9,648 nt of DNA from Coriobacteriales bacterium. Its GTDB lineage: Bacteria; Actinomycetota; Coriobacteriia; Coriobacteriales; UBA8131. Shown piece by piece: positions 1-4,913 of this stretch. The translations under genes were made by a program, and so were the position numbers. The stretch lies in the NCBI GenBank assembly GCA_031267175.1, contig JAIRZP010000100.1, forward strand, positions 1 to 9,648. The letters run 5' to 3'. The notes beneath the pieces were generated by a model. It searched no databases and was not told where the DNA came from. It saw nothing but the letters and a program-made list of their open reading frames with translations. Within the stretch, counting starts at the first letter, position 1. Every line of letters starts with the position of its first letter.

Positions 1-38
1 GGATATATTACGAACGCTCTTACATGAGAAAAGCTCGC

Positions 39-70
39 AAAGGTGAGAGATTGCACGAAACACCACCTTT
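39..70. other. weak inverted repeat 3' of tRNA-Pro
   Basis: AAAGGTG (39-45) can pair with CACCTTT (64-70), a 7-bp stem with an 18-nt loop. It lies just beyond the 3' end of tRNA-Pro on the minus strand and could help end or process that transcript. The stem is short, the loop is long and there is no proper T-run, so a terminator call is weak. Nothing else is visible in 1-85. Confidence 0.25.
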
Positions 71-85
71 TAGCTGCGGTTTTAT

Positions 86-162
<77 letters not shown>

Positions 163-202
163 ACGGTATAACGCGCTGCACACAGAAGAACAGCGCGAAA
201 GA

Positions 203-232
203 ACTATAACACAACTCGATGCTTTGCGTCAG
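203..232 (-). promoter_or_regulatory. probable tRNA-Pro promoter
   Basis: On the minus strand a -35-like CTGACG (227-232, 4 of 6 consensus bases) and a -10 TATAGT (203-208, 5 of 6) are separated by 18 bases. TGT immediately before the -10 makes an extended -10 (TGn). The predicted start near 196 leaves a leader of about 33 nt before the tRNA. Seen by eye only. Confidence 0.5.
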
Positions 233-248
233 AGTTGAATTAAGGGAG

Positions 249-266
249 AGAAGAGGTAGAAGAGGT
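249..266. repeat. tandem 9-bp direct repeat upstream of tRNA-Pro promoter
   Basis: AGAAGAGGT occurs twice head to tail (249-257 and 258-266). It sits between the stop of the UroD-family gene and the predicted -35 of tRNA-Pro. It could be a protein-binding site or chance low complexity. A 6-bp inverted repeat, GGGAGA (244-249) and TCTCCC (285-290), encloses it with a 35-nt loop, too loose to call a terminator. Confidence 0.4.
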
Positions 267-289
267 ACCGACATCCGGCATCGATCTCC

Positions 290-1348
290 CTATAGTATAG
301 GATGCTCTAGCGCCCATTGTCTGCCGTAGAGGGCCATCTCATCGCGGAAGATAGCGTCATTCCATTCGCGGAAGCACCTCCCGTTGGCAATACCGGGAAA
401 GAAGCGACCTGCCGGGCAATACTCATCAAAGGCACGACGCACCTCGGCCCGTATCGCCTCCTCCGAAATATTCTCGATGTCAATTTTGGGGCCGTCCACG
501 CCACCTATCATCGGCAGCTCCCCCTGGGTTATCTCCTGGATTGCCACAATGTCATTTTGCGGAATGACACCCTGCCAGATATCCACACCCATCTCAACCA
601 TGTCCTCCGCAAACGGTTGGGCAAAACAATCGCAGTGCAGCACAAACAGCATCCCAGCCGCATGGGCGGCTTCTACAAGCTCCTGGGTGAGGGGCTTGAT
701 GAGCTTCCGCCATATTTCGGGCGGCAGAAAGACATTCGTTTTGGAGCCCCAGTCGTCCTGGTAGAAGATGACGTCGGGCTTGAACTCCTTCGCAACGGCC
801 TCTATGTAGGCAAGCTTGAAGTCCGCGATGACCCTGAGGATCTCTGCCATCTCATCTTGATACAGCATGTAGTTGACGAGCGCCTCTTCAAAGCTCATGA
901 GGTGATGGGAGCGCTCAAACAGTCCGCCCGCGCTGAAGCAGGCGAGGAAACTCGCGTTTCGGTCAACCGCTGCTGCCGCCGCTTTTGCGATGGACCAATC
1001 AAGGTTCTCGAGCGTGGGAACGGTGAGGGAGGTCTCCCACTCTTCTATGTCCTTGATAACCAGGGCGTCAGGCCGTGCCGTAGGGTGCTGCCCGGGTGCA
1101 CCGACCGGCCAGACGAACTCAGTACCCCACGAATCCAGATATTTCTGTCCATCCTGCGCGATGACATCCTGCAAAAAGATAGGGTCGGGTGCAAACTCCA
1201 GCGAATCCATGAAGTCAAAGTAGTAATCGGGCTGCTTTCGCGCGAGGATTGCCAGCGCGTTTTCACGCTTGGTATGCGTTGCACCCTCGATAGTCTTGTT
1301 GCCCTTGCTCATGTGTAGGAGTTCGATGTCGTCCGCTGTTCTCGCCAT
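290..1348 (-). CDS. UroD-family (COG0407-type) protein, probable corrinoid/cobalamin-dependent methyltransferase
   Basis: This 352-residue protein belongs to the uroporphyrinogen decarboxylase superfamily, a TIM barrel that also contains methyltransferases of the MtaA/CmuA type. The N-terminal segment TKRENALAILARKQPD (26-41) matches the usual opening of these non-HemE members. Genuine HemE carries an RQAGRY motif near its N terminus, and none is present. A barrel-strand motif LHCDC (237-241) occupies the place of the metal-ligand His-X-Cys or HSCG/HCDG of methyltransferase members, and a later Cys325 in NGRCF could be a further ligand. ANGRCFREW (321-329) ends the barrel. The start is supported by GGAGGAA (minus strand of 1355-1361) six bases upstream. 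No corrinoid protein, reductive activator or transporter lies beside it, so the methyl donor and acceptor are unknown. It lies between two same-strand tRNA genes and points away from the uvrC string. Family is confident; substrate is not. Confidence 0.85.
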   Translation of the reverse strand: MARTADDIELLHMSKGNKTIEGATHTKRENALAILARKQPDYYFDFMDSLEFAPDPIFLQDVIAQDGQKYLDSWGTEFVWPVGAPGQHPTARPDALVIKDIEEWETSLTVPTLENLDWSIAKAAAAAVDRNASFLACFSAGGLFERSHHLMSFEEALVNYMLYQDEMAEILRVIADFKLAYIEAVAKEFKPDVIFYQDDWGSKTNVFLPPEIWRKLIKPLTQELVEAAHAAGMLFVLHCDCFAQPFAEDMVEMGVDIWQGVIPQNDIVAIQEITQGELPMIGGVDGPKIDIENISEEAIRAEVRRAFDEYCPAGRFFPGIANGRCFREWNDAIFRDEMALYGRQWALEHPIL

Positions 1349-1354
1349 AGTGTA

Positions 1355-1361
1355 TTCCTCC
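1355..1361 (-). promoter_or_regulatory. strong ribosome binding site for the UroD-family gene
   Basis: The minus strand reads GGAGGAA, then six bases, then ATG (1348). This favours the first ATG over the internal Met13. Confidence 0.8.
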
Positions 1362-1386
1362 GAACCTCGGGGTATATGCCACGGCT

Positions 1387-1395
1387 ATTTTAGCA
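1387..1395 (-). promoter_or_regulatory. candidate extended -10 promoter of the UroD-family gene
   Basis: The minus strand reads TGCTAAAAT, an extended -10 (TGn plus TAAAAT), about 40 bases upstream of the start codon. The -35 region is poor (TTCCCC at 1412-1417, 19-base spacing). If real, transcription starts near 1380, so the hairpin cluster further upstream lies outside this mRNA. Confidence 0.4.
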
Positions 1396-1482
1396 TTACC
1401 AAGGCAAGGATGGGGAACAGCACAAAGCTGCAGCGTCCTCGGCTCAAGTAAAGTCTGAGCGCAGCAGGATTGTATACGGGGC

Positions 1483-1516
1483 CCCCGCAACGTTTGCGCA
1501 AGTGAGCGTTGCGGGG
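1483..1516. repeat. hairpin A (10-bp perfect inverted repeat)
   Basis: CCCCGCAACG (1483-1492) pairs perfectly with CGTTGCGGGG (1507-1516) across a 14-nt loop that contains the palindrome TTGCGCAA. No T-run follows on either strand. The right-arm core CGTTGC (1507-1512) could instead pair with GCAACG (1527-1532) in the following linker, so two mutually exclusive folds are possible. Confidence 0.85.
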
Positions 1517-1530
1517 AGAAGGAGCAGCAA

Positions 1531-1565
1531 CGGGGCTTAGTGGAGTTTGCTCTACATGGAGCCCC
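1531..1565 (+). repeat. small TTTG-loop stem, copy 1
   Basis: GTGGAG (1540-1545) pairs with CTCTAC (1550-1555) around a TTTG loop, including one G.T pair. An outer stem, GGGGCT (1532-1537) with AGCCCC (1560-1565), encloses it. The stretch 1531-1559 aligns with 1701-1730, keeping the loop and flanks (CTTAG before, TGG after) while the stem bases differ in compensating pairs. Confidence 0.75.
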
Positions 1566-1603
1566 CGAAAATCGCCTATGCGCGAAGCGCATGATTTTTG
1601 GGG
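1563..1603 (+). repeat. hairpin B (long composite stem)
   Basis: CCCC (1563-1566), AAAATC (1568-1573) and ATGCGC (1578-1583) pair in order with GGGG (1600-1603), GATTTT (1593-1598) and GCGCAT (1587-1592). The loop is GAA, a four-base bulge lies at 1574-1577, and there is a G.T pair (1567/1599). Read as plus-strand RNA this gives about 17 pairs. Its CCCC also overlaps the outer stem of the preceding small stem-loop, so the two structures compete. Confidence 0.85.
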
Positions 1604-1630
1604 AAAAGGAGCAGCAACGGAGCGGGCGGA

Positions 1631-1701
1631 GGGCAGCACTTACTTTGCACCCAACAGAGTGGCAGTACCCACTAGCCTCTTGGGCAAAGTAAGTGCTGCC
1701 C
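1631..1701. repeat. hairpin C (18-bp perfect inverted repeat)
   Basis: The 18 bases at 1631-1648 are an exact inverted copy of 1684-1701. Four more pairs follow inward (CCAA 1651-1654 with TTGG 1680-1683) after a 2-base bulge. The 25-nt loop contains a nested AGTGG/CCACT stem (1658-1662 with 1669-1673). On the minus strand this lies 26 nt beyond the 3' end of tRNA-Ala. It is not followed by a T-run on either strand, so it does not look like an ordinary intrinsic terminator. Confidence 0.9.
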
Positions 1702-1730
1702 GGAGCTTAGCGCAGTTTGCTGCGACGTGG
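1701..1730 (+). repeat. small TTTG-loop stem, copy 2
   Basis: CGCAG (1711-1715) pairs perfectly with CTGCG (1720-1724) around the same TTTG loop as copy 1. The copy ends in the CCA of tRNA-Ala (minus strand), so on the tRNA strand this stem begins 3 nt after the mature tRNA end and may mark the trailer for processing. Confidence 0.8.
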
Positions 1731-1804
1731 TGGAGCTTACGGGGATCGAACCCGTGACCTCTTGGCTGCCAGCCAAGCGCTCATCCCAGCTGAGCTAAAG
1801 CCCC
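1728..1804 (-). tRNA. tRNA-Ala (anticodon GGC)
   Basis: The minus strand folds as a complete 77-nt cloverleaf with encoded CCA (1728-1730). The acceptor stem GGGGCTT/AAGCTCC contains the G3.U70 wobble that defines alanine identity. The anticodon arm CTTGG-CTGGCAG-CCAAG gives GGC, reading GCC. The D stem GCTC/GAGC and T arm ACGGG-TTCGATC-CCCGT are canonical. A good extended -10 lies upstream on the same strand (1823-1831). Downstream on the same strand is the hairpin cluster. Confidence 0.97.
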
Positions 1805-1822
1805 ACACAAGGCGTCTGTGCC

Positions 1823-1831
1823 AGTATAGCA
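1823..1831 (-). promoter_or_regulatory. probable tRNA-Ala promoter (extended -10)
   Basis: The minus strand reads TGCTATACT, an extended -10 with TATACT at 1823-1828. The predicted start, near 1816, is about 12 nt before the tRNA. No convincing -35 is seen, which is common for extended -10 promoters. Confidence 0.5.
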
Positions 1832-1913
1832 AAAGTTGCGTGCCTGTGCGTGGACGTTTTCATGACATTTTTGGTGGACTCTTCTCCAGCCCTTCTCTGT
1901 CTCGCCAGACATA

Positions 1914-1922
1914 TGAGATAAT
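1914..1922 (+). promoter_or_regulatory. candidate extended -10 for a leaderless uvrC transcript
   Basis: TGAGATAAT places the hexamer GATAAT at 1917-1922, exactly -12 to -7 relative to the uvrC ATG at 1929. Transcription would then start at or next to the A of the start codon. No Shine-Dalgarno sequence precedes the ATG, consistent with leaderless translation, which is widespread in Actinomycetota. The -35 is weak (TTCTCT, 1893-1898, 18-base spacing). Confidence 0.45.
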
Positions 1923-1928
1923 CGGTGC

Positions 1929-3827
1929 ATGACAAACACTCACCTCACACACCTGGAAGGCTTGAAGAAGCAACTGGAGGCCGTTCCCCGGGAACCGGGC
2001 GTCTATCTCTGGAAGGACGCCGATGGCACGGTGCTCTATGTGGGCAAGGCCAAGCAGCTCAGGGCCAGGATGCGCCAGTATGTCAACCTTCAGGACGAGC
2101 GAGCCACCATTCCCGCGCTCATGGCAGGCACGCGAAGCTTTGACTATCTCGTCACCACGAGCGAGCACGAGTCGCTCATTCTGGAGAAGAATCTCATCAA
2201 CCAGTTCTCGCCGCCGTTTAATGTAGGGTTCAAGGACGACAAGAGCTATCCGTTCATCGCGCTCACCCTGGGCGACGCCTATCCGGCCATCAAATACACG
2301 CGCGAAAAACCGCAGGCAGGCACGCGGTACTTTGGCCCCTACACCGATGCCCGCGCGGCGCATGAGACCATGGACACCGCCCGGCGCATCGTGCCGCTCT
2401 GCAAGGCGGCCTGTGTGGAGTGGAAGCGCCTGAACAAAGCCCTCGCCAGCGGTAAGACCCCGGAAACGGCGCTCAGCTACGCCAGGCCCTGCTTTGACTA
2501 CCACGTGGGGCTCGGGCCCGGGCCCTGCGCTGGTGCCTGCTCCCCATTGGCCTACCAGCAAAGCGTGCAGCAGATAATCCGCTTTCTCAGCGGGCATCGG
2601 CGCGAGTTTATCACGGCACTCGAGGACGAGATAGACGAAGCGGCCTCAAACCTCGATTTTGAGCGTGCCGCACGCACCAAGAAGCGCCTGGAGACCCTGC
2701 TCAGGCTCAAGGATAAGCAGAATGTCGTGCTGAGCCCGCGCCTCAACGCCGACGCCATCGGCTTTTATCGTGAGGAAACCATCACCGGCGTACAGGTTCT
2801 CAGCGTACGGGAGGGTGTGGTCCTGCTCAAAAACGAGTTTATCCTGGACAAAGGCCTGGACGTGGCCGACGACGAGCTCGTCAGCACCTTCCTGCTCAGA
2901 TACTATGAACAGGCCTCCCAGATTCCCAAGGGAGTGATACTGCGCACCCGGCCGGCCGACGCGGAGGTACTGGAAGCGTGGCTCACCGACAAGCTGGCCT
3001 CGGTGCACGGGGCTCGGGTTCGGCTGCAGGTTCCCCTGATGGGAGAGAAGCAGGAGCTTCTCAAACTGGCGGAGCAGAACGCACGGTACGCCCTCTCGCG
3101 CTATATGGTGCGCAGCAGCTACATCGAGGACCGCGCCAACAGCGCCCTGCTTGAACTCGAAAGCGCGCTGGCCCTCGATACGCCGCCGATGCGCATCGAG
3201 TGCTACGACATATCGACCTTCCACGGGGCCTACTCCGTGGCCTCGATGGTGGTGTTTGAGGGCGGGAGACCCGCCAAAAAGGAGTACCGTCACTTCAAAA
3301 TCAAGATGCAGAGTGAGGAGTCCAACGACGTTGCCATGATGGCGGAAGTCATCAGGAGGCGTTTCTCTGCCAGGAACCAGGAGAACACCCGTTTTGCTCG
3401 CCGGCCCGACCTCATCATCGTGGATGGCGGCAAGCCACAGCTGGGTGCAACGCTGGCGATACTCCGGGAGCTCGAGGTTACCGATGTGAGCGTGGCCGGC
3501 CTGGCAAAACGCGACGAGGAACTGTTCGTGGCCTGGCAAAACGAGCCAGTCATTCTGCCGAGCGGCTCCATGGGCCTCTACCTGGTCAAGCAGATACGCG
3601 ACGAGGCGCACCGCTTTGCCATCACCTTTCATCGCAAGCTCCGGGGCCGGGGCATGACGAGTTCGGTGCTGGACAGCATCCCCGGGCTCGGCCCCAAGCG
3701 AAGGAAGCTGCTCAATCGGGCCTTTGGCTCGCAAAAGGCCCTGAAGGCCGCTAGCCTTGAGGACATCACCGCCGTCAAGGGTATTCCCGATGACGTGGCT
3801 AAAAGCATCCATTCTGCGTTACACTGA
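1929..3827 (+). CDS. uvrC: UvrABC excinuclease subunit C
   Basis: UvrC makes both incisions during nucleotide excision repair after UvrB has bound the lesion. The 632-residue length is normal. The N-terminal GIY-YIG nuclease (about 22-100) shows GVYLW (24-28), YVGKAK (37-42), Arg47 and Glu86 in LILEKNLI. A cysteine group (158, 162, 188, 200, 204) lies where E. coli UvrC has its Fe-S cluster ligands, with unusual spacing. A UVR motif (about 225-260, NLDFERAART) binds UvrB. The RNase H-like domain has Asp427 (CYDIS), Asp467, Asp499 (IIVDGG) and His561, equivalent to the E. coli catalytic set. Two helix-hairpin-helix motifs close the protein (LDSIPGLGPKRRK 581-593; ITAVKGIP 613-620). The start is the only ATG with the usual short lead before the nuclease; it has no Shine-Dalgarno sequence. 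rapZ follows after 33 bp. Confidence 0.97.
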   Translation: MTNTHLTHLEGLKKQLEAVPREPGVYLWKDADGTVLYVGKAKQLRARMRQYVNLQDERATIPALMAGTRSFDYLVTTSEHESLILEKNLINQFSPPFNVGFKDDKSYPFIALTLGDAYPAIKYTREKPQAGTRYFGPYTDARAAHETMDTARRIVPLCKAACVEWKRLNKALASGKTPETALSYARPCFDYHVGLGPGPCAGACSPLAYQQSVQQIIRFLSGHRREFITALEDEIDEAASNLDFERAARTKKRLETLLRLKDKQNVVLSPRLNADAIGFYREETITGVQVLSVREGVVLLKNEFILDKGLDVADDELVSTFLLRYYEQASQIPKGVILRTRPADAEVLEAWLTDKLASVHGARVRLQVPLMGEKQELLKLAEQNARYALSRYMVRSSYIEDRANSALLELESALALDTPPMRIECYDISTFHGAYSVASMVVFEGGRPAKKEYRHFKIKMQSEESNDVAMMAEVIRRRFSARNQENTRFARRPDLIIVDGGKPQLGATLAILRELEVTDVSVAGLAKRDEELFVAWQNEPVILPSGSMGLYLVKQIRDEAHRFAITFHRKLRGRGMTSSVLDSIPGLGPKRRKLLNRAFGSQKALKAASLEDITAVKGIPDDVAKSIHSALH

Positions 3828-3850
3828 CAAAGAGAAAGCCAAGCGGTTCT

Positions 3851-3856
3851 GGGAGG
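3851..3856 (+). promoter_or_regulatory. ribosome binding site of rapZ
   Basis: GGGAGG lies four bases before the ATG at 3861. The spacing is slightly short but the match is strong. Confidence 0.75.
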
Positions 3857-3860
3857 ACCT

Positions 3861-4913
3861 ATGACGGATACAACGAGCAGCACGCGTGTTGAAGACCTGG
3901 GAGTGTCCGGGCCTGGGCTGGTGGTCATCACCGGCATGGCCGGAGCCGGAAAAACGCAGGCGCTGCACATGTTTGAGGATGTGGGCTATTTCTGCATTGA
4001 CAACCTCCCTCCCTCCCTTTTGTTCAACCTGGTCTCGCTTGCCGGACTGCCTACGGGCACCTCGCGCAAGCTGGCCGTCGTCTGCGATCTTCGTTCGCGC
4101 GAGTTCTTTGTTGACCTTGAAAAGGAGCTGGAGCAGCTCACCGAGCGGGATGTGAGCTTCAGTCTGCTCTTTTTGGATGCCACCGACAGCGCCCTGCTCA
4201 CCCGCTACAAGGAGACGCGCCGCCGTCATCCCCTCTGCGAGGGCGATATGACGCTCACCGAGGGCATCAACCTCGAGCGCGAGACGCTCAGCGGCGTCAA
4301 GGAGATGGCCAACTACGTCATCGACACCACCAACAGGGACACGCGCACGCTCCGCACCGAGATACGCGCCTTCTATGACCAGCACACAGACGCGCAGGGC
4401 CTGCGGGTCAGTGTGTTCAGCTTTGGCTTCAAACACGGGTTTCCGAGTGACGCTGACACGCTGATAGACGTGCGCTTCCTGCCCAATCCATTCTATGAGG
4501 AAGAGCTCAGGCATCTGACAGGGCTGGAGGCCCCGGTGCGCAGCTTTGTCCTCGAGAACGAGCAGACCCAGGGCTTCCTCACACGGTGGAAGGCCCTGCT
4601 GGAAACGATCATGCCCGGCTACGCCCACGAGGGAAAGCGCTACCTCACCATCGGTATCGGTTGTACCGGTGGGCAGCATCGAAGCGTGGTCCTGGCGGAA
4701 CAGACGGCGCAGTTCATCAGGGATCTTGGCTATAACGTCAAGGTCAACCATCGGGACATACTGTTGGCCAGCAGGCTCTCCGACACCGCCTCGTATAGCG
4801 CCACGCTGCCCGATGCTGCTCCGCCCCGTCAAGCGCCCGTGCCCGGCCCTGCCTCGCCCACGCACGCCGCCCAGGACTCCCAGGACCCCCAAACGATGGA
4901 CGCTACGGCATGA
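3861..4913 (+). CDS. rapZ: RapZ/YvcJ-family nucleotide-binding protein
   Basis: This family hydrolyses nucleotides. In E. coli RapZ is an RNA-binding adaptor controlling glmS through GlmZ; in Bacillus YvcJ affects competence. The role in actinobacteria is less clear. The P-loop is GMAGAGKT (25-32; many members have GMSGAGKS), followed by CIDNLPPSLL (45-54). The family block SFGFKHG (187-193) leads into LIDVRFLPNPF (201-211), and IGIGCTGGQHRS (264-275) is the second signature, with Cys268. The conserved domain ends near HRDI (297-300). The remaining 50 residues are a Pro/Ala/Gln-rich tail with no visible fold, making the protein (350) longer than the usual 285 or so. The stop overlaps the yvcK start as ATGA, implying translational coupling. 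Confidence 0.95.
   Translation: MTDTTSSTRVEDLGVSGPGLVVITGMAGAGKTQALHMFEDVGYFCIDNLPPSLLFNLVSLAGLPTGTSRKLAVVCDLRSREFFVDLEKELEQLTERDVSFSLLFLDATDSALLTRYKETRRRHPLCEGDMTLTEGINLERETLSGVKEMANYVIDTTNRDTRTLRTEIRAFYDQHTDAQGLRVSVFSFGFKHGFPSDADTLIDVRFLPNPFYEEELRHLTGLEAPVRSFVLENEQTQGFLTRWKALLETIMPGYAHEGKRYLTIGIGCTGGQHRSVVLAEQTAQFIRDLGYNVKVNHRDILLASRLSDTASYSATLPDAAPPRQAPVPGPASPTHAAQDSQDPQTMDATA

Larger units (their letters stand above)
1513..1623. repeat. 24-nt linker repeat, two copies 87 bp apart
   Basis: Positions 1513-1536 and 1600-1623 match at 22 of 24 bases (differences at 1518/1605 and 1534/1621). The shared core is AAGGAGCAGCAACGG. Each copy starts with the GGGG that closes the preceding hairpin (A or B), so a linker follows a hairpin in both cases. 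This suggests repeated modules rather than chance. Confidence 0.85.
1349..1727. other. 379-bp gene-free region with a dense inverted/direct repeat cluster
   Basis: No credible coding sequence lies here. The part next to the UroD-family gene (1349-1480) holds its ribosome binding site and a candidate promoter. The rest (1483-1727) is almost entirely self-complementary sequence: three large hairpins, a 24-nt linker present twice with two differences, and two copies of a small stem-loop. The block is 3' of tRNA-Ala on the tRNA's own strand. No transposase, integrase or terminal target duplication is visible. Confidence 0.8.

Noticed and set aside
317..1318. 333-codon open frame antisense to the UroD-family gene
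   Set aside because: It mirrors a GC-rich gene whose protein matches a known family; the antisense product resembles nothing and has no separate ribosome binding site.
290..1348. Genuine uroporphyrinogen decarboxylase (hemE)
   Set aside because: The N-terminal RQAGRY substrate motif is missing and a methyltransferase-type HCDC motif is present.
1483..1701. CRISPR array or intrinsic terminators as explanation of the repeats
   Set aside because: There are no regularly spaced identical repeats with unique spacers, and no T-run follows any hairpin on either strand.
1509..1757. 82-codon open frame across the repeat cluster
   Set aside because: It runs through hairpin arms and into the tRNA-Ala gene. 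Its repeated peptide comes from the 24-nt linker copies being 87 bp (a multiple of three) apart.
1805..1928. SOS (LexA) operator ahead of uvrC
   Set aside because: I looked for the actinobacterial GAAC-N4-GTTC type box and saw no acceptable match.
2646..3812. Long open frame antisense to uvrC
   Set aside because: Codon bias of the true gene keeps the opposite frame open; uvrC motifs are unambiguous.
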